64,000 nt of DNA from Roridomyces roridus (Eukaryota > Basidiomycota > Agaricomycetes > Agaricales > Mycenaceae): the NCBI GenBank assembly GCA_029378245.1, contig JARKIF010000111.1, positions 1-64,000 of the forward strand, read 5' to 3'. The notes beneath the pieces were generated by a model that was not told the DNA's origin, did not search any database, and saw only the letters and a program-made list of their open reading frames with translations. This document shows positions 22,517-34,184 of this stretch, piece by piece. The stretch's first letter is position 1; the number at the start of each line of letters is the position of its first letter. The translations under genes were made by a program, and so were the position numbers.

Positions 22517-25254
22517 TCAAGTACAGCACGCATGACCCCAACATCCAAATCTCAAAATACCCCAATGCACCCCAGCTAAAAGCACCGTAATCCACAGTCC
22601 ATCGAACCATGTATCCACCACCGCCAACACCAAAAGCAACGATATCGCGACACGGCTTTGGGCACAGCCTGGAGAGTATATACTGAGGATCTGTATTCGA
22701 GAAAGTTTCGTTGAGCACGCTAGAAAAAAGCTGAAATCCGCGTATTTACCTTGGCGATCATAATGCACGACTTTGTCGTGCGTACCCCGAGCACCATCGG
22801 CGGCGGTACAAGTGGGACCCTCTGAACCAGCATCTCCCATCTGTTGTGATTTTTGTGCTGCGTCGTCGTCGGCGGGAGAGGAGGAGGACCAAGGCTGAGC
22901 AGGGGCTTGGTTTCGTTCATATCCACACTGAGATCACTCTCATGCGGATGCTCATCTTCCTCACGCTGCTCCTCTTGTGGCCGTTCCTGCTGTGTACTAT
23001 CGACAGCAACAACGGCAGCCGAGTCCGAGGCGGAAACCTCCCCGGGGTCTGAAGGTCGTCGCGGAACAGTGATGAGCGAGTTGTTGGAAGTAGCTTGAGG
23101 TTGGCGTTGCCGAGCCAGCATGGGATCTAGCTGGCGTTGACCAAGTCAACAACCGAAGAAAACTGCAGAAATGAATCAACTCCTTACCCGCCCCTCCCGA
23201 ATTGCCGTAGCCACCCGCTCGCAAGACGGGCGCCCAGCCGGTACCACGTTTAACAACCCCTCAAGCAGAACCAAAAACGCTCTGGGTAACCTCCGCGCTT
23301 CGAACTGCATTGCCAGCGTTTGGTTGGATTTGAACCTGCCATCCTCAGTCTCGAAGATGATGAAGGTAGAAGGAACCAGACGTACCCGGCATATTCCAAC
23401 ACCTCCCTCTCCAACCTCTCCATCTTATCGCCCTCGCCCACCTTACTTCCACCCTCAGTCGAGTCCGAAGCAAACTCGTACGGAAGTTTAAAAAATAAAA
23501 GCTTATGGAGTATCATCCCGAGCGACCACATATCCGCCTTCGAGTCCACCGGCTGGAGGAGGAACCCCGTCCGCGGCGAGGGTAGCGATTCGGGGGCGGT
23601 GTATTCTAGGCTACGCGGGGTGCGTTCAATCAATTTAGTTCTTGAACAGGAAGATGGGAGGACTTACGTTCCTGTATTCCCTGATCTAGAACGAGAGGAT
23701 TGCAGCATGTCGCGGGACGTGCCAAAGTCGGAAAGCATGGCGCGCGGGCTGAATGAGAATGTCACAGATGAATGAAACAAGCGAAAAAATCAACGCACAT
23801 CAACCTGCCCCCATCCCACGTCAGCAACACGTTCCCGGGTTTCAAATCCAAGTGGAGAATCGACTTGTCGTGCTGAAAACGCGTTGGTTAAGCGGTCTTC
23901 GCGACGACGGCGAACTCACAAGAAACGCAAGCCCCTCGACGACATCGCGGAATAAGCTCTGGACTTCTTTAGCGCTCAAGAGATGCACCGCAGTCCAGGT
24001 CTGTGGCGAGTCGCCGTTTCCGCTTCGGCTCCGTGTCATCTGTGTCCGTCGCACTTGATCCTGCCGCTCAGGCGGTGCACGCTGAAATTCTCGGAACGCA
24101 CGAATGCGTGCAGAGCGGGAGAGCTGCTCGCGCTCGTGGTCGGCGGCAGGGGTGTCGCCGTTTGGCGTTTGGGGATCGGAAGCACTTTGATCGGCGGCGT
24201 GAACGTGGATAGAGGGGGAGCGTCGGCCGAGTCGGACGTCGATGAAATCATCGAGACTAACGTTGTTCAGAGAAGCATCGGCATGGGATGGCTGCAGTAC
24301 CTTCCGGCTTCAGCCCATTGCATTAGAACGCTGTGGGGGAAAATGAGATCATGGACCGGCAAATCAACGGCGGACTTTACTGGAGGGTTGGGATTTTAGG
24401 GCCGAAAGATGAGAATTGACATGACTCGAGCCATGCGTGGCTATTCAAGAATTGGGAGACAAGTTCCAGACGAGAACACAACCAACGTACTGATATGTTA
24501 TAATATTGGGATGGTGGAGTTGCTCTAACAGCCGAACCTGGCGGGCTTAGCCAATAGACTGAGCACAAGGATCAAGACTCACTTCTTTTAAAATGTTCAA
24601 TAGATACGAATGAGACTCTCCGACGGCGATTTTCTTGACGGCAAAGTGACCTTTACGACAGCGTCGGCTACACTGCGAGCAAGGAAAATTAAGGTCCCGA
24701 CTGACCAAGAGGATTTCCGTCTAGGACATGCTACACAGTCTCAGATCGGGCGTTCTGAGGAGAGAAATAAGACGCACCTGGCATAAATACACCGTCCCGT
24801 TTGCGCCCATCCCGAGCCGTTCCTCTTCCTGGAAGAAGGCTTTAAAGTAGCCTTCCGCCATTGCCTCGACGGGAAATGTGCGAGAGTCTCCAATAGGCGG
24901 CGGAGTGGACGAACGTGAAGAGGTCTCGTTGGATATTTGCAATAAGTGAAAGTAGTTGGAGGCCCGGAAGCCGGCGTCCACATCCGTGTCAGGATCTTCG
25001 TCCTCGAGCTCCGCAGCGGCAGAATCAGCGAGAAAGTCGTCCGGAAGCGGCCGCTTGCAGTAGGGACACGGAGGCTGGACTCTCGTTGGGCTGGGGAGAT
25101 TGGAAGGAGAGCTTTGTCGGATGGAGAGCGCGTGCGAGGTGGGGTTGTACAGCACGACTTGGTTAGAGGCGTGGAGGATGGGGCGCCAGTTTTGGTCGAC
25201 GGGGAAGATCGGAATGAGCGCCCGACGTGGCGAGGACTCGCCTTCCTCTGACAT
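22517..25254 (-). CDS. IKS1: IKS1-like Ser/Thr protein kinase
   Basis: Thirteen exons give about 708 aa: 25254..24778, 24730..24706, 24650..24583, 24537..24491, 24440..24381, 24330..24301, 24256..23920, 23872..23799, 23748..23668, 23610..23386, 23335..23188, 23130..22750 and 22690..22517. All phases agree. Kinase landmarks are present: glycine loop GMGANGTVYLCQ, VAIK-type lysine in HFAVKK (about residue 173), catalytic HLDLKPGN (about 355), SDFGTS (about 380) and APE (about 405). IKS-family features include ITYHHAWLE, a long acidic or basic insert before the alpha-E region, LEARRLPRA-like FEARRLPRAFLVLLE, and a C-terminal hydrophobic membrane segment (VAISLLLVLAVVDTWF). It starts 75 bp from the divergent gene at 25330. 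Its biological role is poorly known even in yeast. Confidence 0.85.
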
Positions 25255-25329
25255 GAGGGTGGTCGGCGTAGCTGCTAAAGCCAAGCGAGAGTGACGTAAT
25301 GCCGCATTTCTTCCTCTTCGGCACACGAC
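25255..25329. promoter_or_regulatory. 75-bp bidirectional promoter
   Basis: Only 75 bp separate the start codons of the IKS1-like kinase (25254, minus) and the glomulin-like gene (25330, plus). Their core promoters must overlap or sit inside the opposite gene's 5' region. Confidence 0.6.
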
Positions 25330-27262
25330 ATGCCCAACGACATTCGAGCTCTCTTGAATCTTCCTGAGAATGAGGTGAGAGGCGTCTTTGTATTCCACGG
25401 AAATCCTCAAAGTTTCCAGGACGTCGACTCTGGAGTAATAACGGCCCTGATTTTGTCCGCGACGACGGATGAAAAATCGCCAGCATCTCTCGACAAAATC
25501 TACACTGCGCTATCTCAGTCGCCATCGGGAGATTATCTAGTGCGTTGGGAATGTTTCAGATCTCCAGTTATCAGCTTATTTTACGCAGGATCCGTTGAGC
25601 ATCTTGCCACATCTAGTGCCTTGCTTCCAGCCGGCAGCGAAGAGTCTCATCACGCTCGTAGGCGAACAGGGAAGCGCGAAGGAGGTCGTTATCACGGCTC
25701 AGGAGATACTGGAACGCGTCAACGAGTCCCTTGACGCGGAAGACGACGACGACGACGATGGTGCTCTCGAATCTCCGTCGAATCAACTGATTTCCTTGAT
25801 ATGCCTGTACAACTCGGGTGCGTTCTCAAACACACACAGGCTCGTTCATTTGACCGTTCTCCAGCCATTCCTCGTCTCACACTACGCAAAAAGTCGGCAT
25901 CGGATACAATTCGGCCGCTTCTCTCGCAGCTAGAATCAGCGATTCAGCTGGCGGGCTCGCGTTTTAGTCGGGATCAAGGCCGTCAAGTCATAGCGACAGT
26001 CTCTCAGCTCTGCTCAAGAGTGGTGTCATGGGCCAAAGACGATGCTGCTGCATGCCAGGTGCCAATCCTTCCTCTGTTTTGAACACGAGACTGAGGGCAT
26101 TCAAGGGGATCGCAATGGCGCTTCTAGAGACGACTCTTTCATCGTGTGCTCAGTGCATTCAGTCATCACTCGCTCAGAGATCGTTCGAAGAATTGTACCC
26201 TCGATTAACGATCCGTTCCACGGTTCTACCCGGTTGGGAGGACGGAGAGAGGCCGATCCAGGAGGCGCTGGTACGAATTTAACCCTCCCAAATTCCACTT
26301 CTAATCCAATATCAGACGGTATATCGAGCATTTGGACGAACATTCTCTGTCGATTCTGTACCGTCGATGCCTTCGACCGCCTACCTCATTCTTTTAGCAC
26401 ATTCAAAGCCGTCGGACAGTGGCGGACTCTTGCCTCGCATTCTCCCGATTTTGATAGCTTCGATTCAATCCAACTATGCCCTCGACGAAGCATTGTCCAT
26501 TTTACTCCACTCAACAACCTCGGGGCAAGAACTCTCGCCCGACATCTCTGGGCCGCTATGCGCCATTTTACCTTCTTTGGCTAGCGCACACCCCGATAGC
26601 GACATCCGCCACCAAGCCTTTCGCATACTCTCCCGCGTCCTGGCTCTCACTCCACCCGCCCTCCGCCTCGAAATTCTCAAGGACCTTACGACTGATAGCG
26701 ATCTCCCCCAGATGCGCGTCGCCGCCGTCGGTCTTGTGAAAGAGGCCGTTTTGGAATCACTCCCACGCGAAGATAGAGCCAGTATCTTTGCGTCTCCGAT
26801 CTTTCTACAAACATTGGGACCAGTGCTGCTCCGTCCTGACCCGCCCGACCTTTTCCATCCCGACTTGGCATTGAAGGACATCGAGGACTCGGCAGAGCCA
26901 TCCAGGCTCGTGGAATGTCTCTCGCTCTATTATATCCTGTTGCTGCGAGACAACTTGAACCGCGTTAGTCGCCGACTCTTTCCCGCGGGTCCGATATTAA
27001 TAACCTCATAGACAGGTATTCGGGATCGGGACCAGATATCCAATGTCGAGAAAACACTCTTGACGCCGCTGAGATCTACGCTTTCTCGGTGGATGGACAA
27101 CCCGGCATTCACACATGGTGCGGCCGCTTTAGACTAGTTGCTCCACCGACTGACTTATCTCCAGGACACATTCATGACATGATGCCGGTCGTGTCTTTGA
27201 AGACAAGTCTTGAGCGGGTAGACGCGGCCATCTCGAATCTACGGGCTGATTCGAAGGTCTAG
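25330..27262 (+). CDS. Helical-repeat protein, possibly Ybp1/glomulin-like
   Basis: Exons 25330..25539, 25589..25817, 25865..26058, 26106..26270, 26316..26963, 27012..27117 and 27165..27262 give about 549 aa. Introns are 45-49 nt. The fold looks all-alpha, with Leu-rich helices (DPLSILPHLVPCF, LISLICLYNSA, HQAFRILSRVLAL, QMRVAAVGLVKEAVL). This pattern and the length suggest the Ybp1/ALF4/glomulin family (PF08568), whose members act in oxidative-stress signalling or cullin-ligase regulation. This is a pattern-level guess without a diagnostic motif. There is an acidic Asp run near residue 125. Acceptor choices at 26105 and 27011 were made to keep the helical frame. Confidence 0.65.
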
Positions 27263-27655
27263 TCACAATGCCGCTCTGTGCCCGATTCAGATGTCGCACG
27301 TAAATAGGACGCTCCTTTCATGTTGCTGCGGCAACCAGCTGGAGACCTCCGCTCTTCGAGTTACTATTTGGGCGTCCGACGGTCGCATATGAACTAACGT
27401 TCTGTAAGTACTGCTGTCCATTGTCCAATTGATTATGTCGCGATGTCGTCACGGCTTCACCGGACCAGATCTATGTGATCCATCATTCAGCGAGCGCGGG
27501 AAAAGGAACATCGCAAGTGACTGTTTTTCCCTCGTTTCGTTGATACATAAATCAGGAAGAAGATGCGGGGTACTTGATTAAATGAGACCCGGTCGCACCC
27601 CATCCTCTTTCCCTCTTCTTTCTCCACGTAGCGCCTCGACACTCCCTACAGCTCT
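27263..27655. other. Intergenic region
   Basis: About 0.4 kb between same-strand genes, holding a 3' UTR and the promoter of the 7TM gene. Nothing else was seen. Confidence 0.5.
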
Positions 27656-29096
27656 ATGGCTCACGACCTCACCATGCGTAGGGTCCCTCGCCTCTTTTGC
27701 CACATGCACGCACTGACTGGGCGGGATCAGGTGATTCCGTAGACGTAGCGAGGACGAGCTTCCGCTACGCATTCTACGGACTGCAGCTGGCGGGGCTTTC
27801 TGGAGCTTTCCTACTCCTTCTTACGGCCTCCATCTGGCGCAAGGCCACCCGGAGGCACGCTAGCTGGTATAACTTTATGATTTGTTGGATTATTTCATGC
27901 TCTTCGTACATGTGAGTGTGCGGTATCCTTCTGGCTGCGTTGGCACTGATTGAATTAGATTTCTCATTGGCCTGCCGTTGGGGAAGGAGCCAGACCAGGC
28001 GCTTTGCGCGGTGCAAGCTGCGTTGATCTACGCCGTACCCCCACTGTACGTCGCCCCGCTATGTTGCCCCTGGAGAGCTGTGTCGCCGATCTGTGTTGTC
28101 CTCAATTATAGAACCGCCGGCGCCACCATCGCGCTTGTCATCCATGTGAGCTGTGCCACCATCCCTTCTATGAATACCTATAACAACTGTAAAGGTGTAT
28201 ATGACGCTTCGCAGTCTGCTCGTTGATATTCCGCACCGACAGCTTTGGACTGCGGCGGTGAGTGCGATTCCAGATCTATCTCTATAATACTTACAGCTCA
28301 TTTGGTTGCCGGATACAGCTAGTCATCGGGCCATACATCCCGGCGTGGATTTTATTCCTCGTGTTCCTGAACAAGGGACTGTCCGACCCGTCGTTAGTCC
28401 GGCGCATGGATGACGGCACCTATTGCTCAATGTCGATGAATACTCAAGTACCGTGCGTGGATTAGAGTTCGGTGATATATCCCCCGCTAACCCGATTCAT
28501 GCATAATTCAGGGCAAGGGCATCGTCGGCGGTTGTATCGACGATAATGATCCTCTGCCTTGGCGTCGAGGCAATTATATTCCGCAACTTGCGTCGGGTAT
28601 GGGCGATATTCAAGCAAGACTCGGATGAGCGGGCGTCCGTGTCTATGGTCGTGAGGGTGCTGGCATTCACTTCCATTGGCATGCTGTCCATTATGTGCGT
28701 CAACTTTTCCCAGCGTTCCTGTCCGCATCTCACAATTGGGCGTCGCAGTCTGAGTATGATCTTTATGATACTTCCTGACTCTACGAATGAGATATTCAAC
28801 ATCGTTATTGCAATTGGTCAGTTTCCTGTTGCGCCCAGCTCTAACCGCTTCTCACTCCGTTCAGTTCCCGTTTCATCAATTTTGATTTTTGGGACTCAGA
28901 AGGTGATCCCACTCCCGGTTTTGTTTGACTTGGCACTGACTTGGCTCAGGATATTTTGGCCGCATGGACTAGTACATGTCGCAGAGAACGAGAAAATCAC
29001 CATCACGAACAACATCACGTCGAAATGTGGGAGACATTTACACCAACTGGGAGCAGTAATTTAAATACACGGTCGATACATCCACCAGGGGATTAG
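27656..29096 (+). CDS. Seven-transmembrane receptor-like protein
   Basis: Ten exons give about 318 aa: 27656..27677, 27731..27911, 27959..28045, 28112..28145, 28195..28257, 28319..28452, 28512..28694, 28749..28816, 28865..28902 and 28950..29096. All phases agree. Hydrophobic helices appear in order: LQLAGLSGAFLLLLTASI, MICWIISCSSYMIFLIG, VQAALIYAVPPL then GATIALVIH, IPAWILFLVFLN, VVSTIMILCLGVEAIIF, VLAFTSIGMLSIM and IFNIVIAIVPVSSILIFG. The short ending GTQKDILAAW is typical of a basidiomycete-expanded orphan 7TM family. It is likely a plasma-membrane receptor, with unknown ligand and G-protein coupling. The first 22-nt exon is the least certain part. Confidence 0.75.
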
Positions 29097-29220
29097 CTTA
29101 TTAGTCTTATCTATGTACCTGTAGCATTATCAGATAGACATTGCAAACCGACCGTACGACGCGGAGACCGACCGCCGTGATGAGTCACATGACGCCAACA
29201 TTTGTTGACCGCGACCAGCG

Positions 29221-30096
29221 ATGACCGCTCCTCTTCGTTCTCCATGGCCAGCTGAGCCGCATCTCTCCTCGAAAACCGACCATCCTATCTTCTTTACTCC
29301 TCCGCGGACAATGAATCCCGTCACACCCAGCAAATTCGGTGCCACGGGCACGCCGCTGTTTTCGTCTCCGCAGTCCACGCCTTCTCGCAGTGCTGGATAC
29401 TTTGCTTTCCCTCCAGGGTCTCCTTCTACCAGCGTTCTATCCCCCTCTTTCGATCCTCCACCGACGCGTCAACAGGACGAGCTCGCCGAGGCTGACCGAA
29501 AACGCCAAGCGGCGCTGGACGAGGCGTACGCGGAGCGCGTGGCACGCGATGCCGCGCTGCACAAGTCACGGCTCGAGATGGAAGCAGCTGAAGCGTACAA
29601 GGGCGAGGTCGACTGGGTTCGCAGCGGTGGCATCCTACGTGACGGGCAAGGGAATCGGGACTACGTCAGGACGGAGGCCATTCGCGAGGAGCTGCGTCTC
29701 ACAGCGCTCGAGAAGACTCTCACCGAGCGCTGGACTGGCTACGAGGCCCGTTGGACTGCTCTCGTGGGCAAGGGCGGTCTCGATCGTGCACAATACCAGA
29801 ATATACAGTTTGGGGACGTCCCGTGGCCCACTTGCCCCGAAGAAGGGCAGTCTGTTGCGCTCGCGGACTTGACGGTCAGCAAAATCGAAGAGTTCTTGCT
29901 GGGGCCGCTCAAGGTCCGGGGATGCACGGTAACGAAGAAGGAGCGCGTGCGTAGTTCGCTTTTACGATGGCATCCGGACAAGATGACGGGCATACTCGCC
30001 CGGGTCGTCGACTCGGACTCGGAGGCTGTTCGACAGGGGATACACGCGGTGGTCTTGTGCTTGCAGCAATTGAATTCGAGGGTCGAATCTTCTTAA
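29221..30096 (+). CDS. Protein with NFKBIL1-like C-terminal motif
   Basis: An intronless frame of 291 aa from ATG 29221. An internal ATG at 29311 would give 261 aa and is a plausible alternative start. The N terminus is disordered (TP/SP-rich). It is followed by an Ala/Glu/Arg coiled coil (about residues 80-120), a middle with RWTGYEARW, and a C-terminal LLRWHPDKM (about residue 250) before a helical end. RWHPDKF-type motifs end NFKBIL1-family proteins and many basidiomycete orphans. This is only a partial match to a J-like helix, not a J domain. Function unknown. Confidence 0.65.
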   Translation: MTAPLRSPWPAEPHLSSKTDHPIFFTPPRTMNPVTPSKFGATGTPLFSSPQSTPSRSAGYFAFPPGSPSTSVLSPSFDPPPTRQQDELAEADRKRQAALDEAYAERVARDAALHKSRLEMEAAEAYKGEVDWVRSGGILRDGQGNRDYVRTEAIREELRLTALEKTLTERWTGYEARWTALVGKGGLDRAQYQNIQFGDVPWPTCPEEGQSVALADLTVSKIEEFLLGPLKVRGCTVTKKERVRSSLLRWHPDKMTGILARVVDSDSEAVRQGIHAVVLCLQQLNSRVESS

Positions 30097-30329
30097 TGTG
30101 CGTACCACCGGGCAACTCTCCTGATCATCCTCATTCTCAGCACAGGTGTTTTTGGGTTTCCTTTAGATAATACAACTCCATTTGAGGATGACGGTGCGAT
30201 GTTCGGAGCAGGGGAAGTGAAACCGAAAGTGACACCCCTTGGACTTCCGTCTTTCTAAGTACTTCGCTCCCAACTTGACTGCGATGAATCGCACCCGAAC
30301 ATGATCGCACCCGAACACTCGTGGGCAGG

Positions 30330-30336
30330 ATAAAAA
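30330..30336 (+). promoter_or_regulatory. TATA-like box of HsbA gene 30367
   Basis: ATAAAAA lies 37 bp before the start codon, matching the position in the sibling genes. Confidence 0.5.
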
Positions 30337-30366
30337 CCCTCTACCTTATCCAATGGCTCGAAGAAC

Positions 30367-31124
30367 ATGGTCTCGTTCTCTCGTCTGCTTGTCACCGCCT
30401 CTATTATCGGCGCCAGCTTGGCTTCCATTCGTTCGGCCAAAAGGGCCAGCGATCAAATCGTCGATGACATTGCAGGGATATTGGTTTACGTCTCTCAGTT
30501 GAAGGACGGGATCGCAAACCTTCCTTCCTCCGGCCAAGTCGGCGTCAGAGTGAGTCGAGTCTTGCATTCATAGCAGTATATTCCTCATGCATTCCCTAGA
30601 GCATGTCCGCAACGGCAGTGAATTTGACGGTCGCCCTTCACCAAGCCGCCATCAACGTTCAGGTAATATTTTTCATCCTTGTCGGGATGTGGGCTCAAAA
30701 TAATGATGAGGCGGGCAGCCCTTTGACTATGCAAGACGTATTCGGGGCCTATATCCGTATCCCACCTTTGCTGGCGCTTGTCAGCGACACAGCGGACCAG
30801 TTCGTTTCCAAGTCGACTGACGTTGTGAGTATCTTTCTGGACAACGTTCATTCATACAACGTATGCAGGCGGCACTTGACGCTGTGGAACTAACCTGTAC
30901 TATGGCCCAGGCTCTCCATGCGAACATCGCCGACTATAGAGCGGCAGCCTTATCGGCGATCCCGGTCAGTTCAAGCTTCTTTGTTCAGCAGCTGCTAGCT
31001 GATACCGATTCACGTGCAGGCTATTGCCCAAAGCGGTGGTTCTCAAGTTTTCGCTAATGCACAGGCCTCTATTGGGCGTGGTGTTACTGCGTTCTGTGTG
31101 GATGGACAAACGGTTGAGGCTTGA
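30367..31124 (+). CDS. HsbA-type secreted surface-binding protein
   Basis: Exons 30367..30549, 30600..30662, 30711..30824, 30869..30964 and 31020..31124 give about 186 aa. Every intron is 44-55 nt and all phases are 0. It has a signal peptide (MVSFSRLLVTASIIGASLAS) with a Lys-Arg site soon after (residues 25-26), then the domain helices DQIVDDIAGILVYVSQL, PPLLALVSDTADQF and ALHANIADYRAAALSA. The HsbA domain (PF12296) occurs in secreted fungal proteins. Aspergillus HsbA coats hydrophobic surfaces and recruits cutinase. The C terminus is more diverged than in its neighbours and ends VDGQTVEA. Likely functional. Confidence 0.8.
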
Positions 31125-31535
31125 GTCGTACATATTTGAAATCCATCTCTCACGTTGCATTCGATGCCTCGTTTTCACTTGTTCCTACCGCTCTCTACGA
31201 TGGTCATTCTGCGAAGCACGAAAAGAGCTCTTTCTTCGCTCTTGATGCTTCGTCCCCGCCAACCAAAACTCGTGCGCCCTTGCTAGAGCGATTGGCTACA
31301 CTGCTTGTATTGAGTCGCGCACCTATTCGACGACCCCTGTGATGGATGCACAGGGGGAAGCTTATCGGCCAATACCTTCCCAACTTCGCAAAACGATCCT
31401 TCGACTTGCCCTGGTTTTAACTCCGTCTCCTCGGTCAAGTGCCACAGCGAACTTGAAGGCGATGGATCGCACCGGAGCTCAAGGCCTCGACGGTCTCGAC
31501 TTGTATGCGTGCCACCGCTTAATGCTCGCCAGAGG

Positions 31536-31542
31536 TATAAAA
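31536..31542 (+). promoter_or_regulatory. TATA box of HsbA gene 31589
   Basis: TATAAAA lies 47 bp before ATG 31589. It persists although the gene itself is broken. Confidence 0.6.
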
Positions 31543-31588
31543 CCCCTGCCACTCAAGGGTGTCTCCATCCCATCCACCGACTCACGAA

Positions 31589-32879
31589 ATGGTCCAATTC
31601 TCCCACTTGATTCTAACTGCCTCCATGATCGGCGCCGGCCTGGCGTCCTCAACTCCTGCCAAAAGGACATTCAATCAAGCCATGGCTGACATTGCAGCCA
31701 TTTCGACGCAGACTACTCAGTTGGAGGCAATCATCGGAGACTTCCCTGCCTCGGGTGTGGACGGCGCCCAGGTAGGTTGCGCCGTTTGCATTCGTGATCA
31801 TGCAGGTGTATTCATTGTGAATCTCACAGGCCATGGCCGCAAAGGGACGGAGCTTGATAGGCACTATCAACGGGGCAACGATCGACCTTCAATTCGAGGT
31901 ATACTCTCAAGCCTAACACTGATGAGTATCGATCTGGCTCAAGTGAATATGGTAGGGGACGTGACTTCGCGACAACTTTGACCATCAAACTTGCAATGCT
32001 TATAGCGGCCTCAAATATTTCCCAGAAAGTCTGAAACTGCATTTTTGAGCACCTCTCAGTGTGTAGAACAACTCCTATGGACCAGATTTCCCATAGCTTT
32101 CAGTTTGAAAATTTGAAAGTGGATTTGGCGGGTTTGGTCACGTGTCTGATTACGTATTACACCTAATTGGGAAGTTTTGATCGCCGAACCTGATGCGCAT
32201 TGTTACCCAAGGCGCAGGAAACAGTTCGGGGGCTTCAGAAAGGCATTTGACTGCCCATGTCCCTCAACCGAAGCCTCCAAAGGGCTGCACAAGCCCATAT
32301 CCAGAGCAGCATTTTCTCTCTCAGAGAGCGATTTGGCGGGTTTGTCACGTGACAGGGTCAAAAAAGTCCCCAGTCGTGAAATTTAACCTGAACCAACCAT
32401 CTGGGCATCTTTTAGGCCCATTTCCAGCCCAAAATTCCCAAAATTGCGACTTGTCATGAAGTCACGTCCCCTACCATACTTAGAGCGACGACATCGAAGC
32501 CGAAACAGCGTTCAACGCCAAGTTCCAGGATTTGGCGGACCTTGTATAGGACACGAACTCTGAATTCAACGCCAAGGTGACTGGTTTTGTGAGTTTCTAT
32601 TTCAGTTCATCCATTCGCCAATTACATTATTGAAACACATTTGTAGGCGCAACTCGGACTCACTCGGGCAGAACCCTGTTCCAATTTGCAAGCTCTCAAT
32701 GCGAGCACTACCGCATACGAAGCTGCGGTCTTAGCGGTACTCTCGGTGAGTCCTTCCTGCCATGCGGAGTCCGATTCATTGATATTTTCGGGTAGAACAC
32801 GCTCCAACTTACAGCGAATCAAGCCGCGAACAAGATGCGCAGTTCTTTCAGCGCCGCTGTTGGTGTTTACTGTGGTTGA
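31589..32879 (+). pseudogene. HsbA-type gene broken by MITE and stop codon
   Basis: Exons 31589..31771, 31830..31898, 32484..32588, 32647..32745 and 32796..32879 are all in phase. Exon 1 encodes a good signal peptide (MVQFSHLILTASMIGAGLAS) and FPASGVDGAQ. Intron 2 is swollen by a 527-bp element inserted just before its acceptor. Exon 3 then carries an in-frame TAG at 32547-32549 (after DLADLV). Exons 4 and 5 remain typical of the family (LQALNASTTAYEAAVL, then NQAANKMRSSFSAAVG). Without the stop the gene would code about 178 residues. The insertion could be spliced out, so the nonsense codon is the decisive lesion. Confidence 0.75.
31950..32476. mobile_element. 527-bp MITE with TA target-site duplication
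   Basis: Terminal inverted repeats of about 26 bp (left TGGTAGGGGACGTGACTTC from 31950, with the same read on minus from 32476) are each flanked by TA (31948-31949 and 32477-32478). Removing the element and one TA restores a normal short intron of the host HsbA gene. There is no coding capacity. TA target use suggests mobilisation by a Tc1/mariner-type transposase. A motif GATTTGGCGGGTTTG occurs twice inside. Confidence 0.85.
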
Positions 32880-33432
32880 TAACTGGATTCTGGATCAGCT
32901 TGAAAGTCGAACTGACTGTACATTACCCAGTGTACTTGCAGCGTAGCTGTTCTTTTTTGTTGACCCAGGATCACAAATGTAATCGATCATTGATGATCAT
33001 TTGCGTCTGTTTCCTGATTGTTCAACTCGAAGTCTTCGAGTCTCCGGCTCTTTCCACTTGTACTTATCGTATGAGATCGTAGTTTCCTCGAATGCAAGAC
33101 GCTTCGGAGTGAATACTATCAGCTCCCAGGTTTGATGCTGAAAGAGCAATCGCCGCAAAGATTGTGCCAGCATCCGAAACAAAGGCAACCAGATGGCTAT
33201 ATGTGCGATCAACGGCCGGAACGCGGACAAGAAGTCACACAAGGAGGAAGCTTCATTTCCTGAGGAGGCGACGTCACTCAGTTCGGGCGACTTTAAGGCG
33301 AACCGGCATTATTACAAGGTGAATCTTGGCCCATAAAAACAAACGCAATTCATTCGACGAAAACAAGAGTACAACGAAACGACCACGATCCCGTCAACCA
33401 CGACGATTTCGGACAACGGCGATACAAATTGA
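32880..33432. other. Intergenic between convergent HsbA loci
   Basis: About 0.55 kb between the 3' ends of a plus-strand HsbA pseudogene and a minus-strand intact HsbA gene. No gene was seen. Confidence 0.5.
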
Positions 33433-34184
33433 TCACGGGAACGCCTCCAAGGCACTGTTCAAAGCGGCATTGCTGGCGGCAGTGACTGCGTCGAAGCCGG
33501 CTTTCTCGGGTGTAGCCTACACGCGGGTCAGCGCTCTCAGCGATAAATGGAGGGAAAAGAACTCACAGATGCGGCGACCCCGAGTGCAGCGTTGAGAGCT
33601 ACGGTATCAGTGTTGATAATCACAAGGTCACCATGGATTTCGATGAGAACGCTACTGCCAACACCAGGAAGACTGGCCTTGAACATTCCAGCGTCAAAGA
33701 TCTAGAGTTTGTGGCAAAGCAAGACGGACTCACGAAATTGGACTTCTTTTCTACAAGCTGCTTCAATGCATCCTGAACGATGAGCAGCAGAGCCTGGACA
33801 GCAGTGAGAATAGTCTTCGCGTCGCCCTCGGCGAGCGCGCCGGTCCCCTTGAAACATCATCAGTCCGCAGCCAGAGCGAGTAGAGCGAGCTTACCTTGAC
33901 AGCAGTAGTACATGTCACGAGGGCGTTCGCAACTCCTCCCGACGCGGTATGGATGGCCTGTACCGTGGTTCAAAGCTATGCAGCGCATAAGCCAGAGATA
34001 AAGGCACCAATGCGCCGTTAAGGCCCGAAGCTGGGAAACCCTCGATGTTGTTTCTCATCGTGGTAACCGCGGCCGTGAGACTGGTAATATCAGCTTCGGC
34101 TTGCACAGCAGTACGTTTGAGAGCAGTCGCAAAGCCCACGGCGACGAGAGAGGCAGCAAAGAGGAGGCGAGTGATTTGGACCAT
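33433..34184 (-). CDS. HsbA-type secreted surface-binding protein
   Basis: Exons 34184..34008, 33957..33895, 33847..33734, 33677..33567 and 33516..33433 give about 182 aa. Introns are 47-56 nt and all phase 0. The signal peptide MVQITRLLFAASLVAVGFA is followed by Lys-Arg (residues 23-24). The HsbA domain is complete: VQAEADITSLTAAVTTM, GFPASGLNGAL, AIHTASGGVANAL, GALAEGDAKTILTAVQAL, VALNAALGVAAS and a C-terminal AASNAALNSALEAFP. It shares exon layout with the 30367 gene and lies head-to-tail with the gene at 35003. Secretion to the cell wall or hydrophobic interfaces is expected. Confidence 0.85.
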
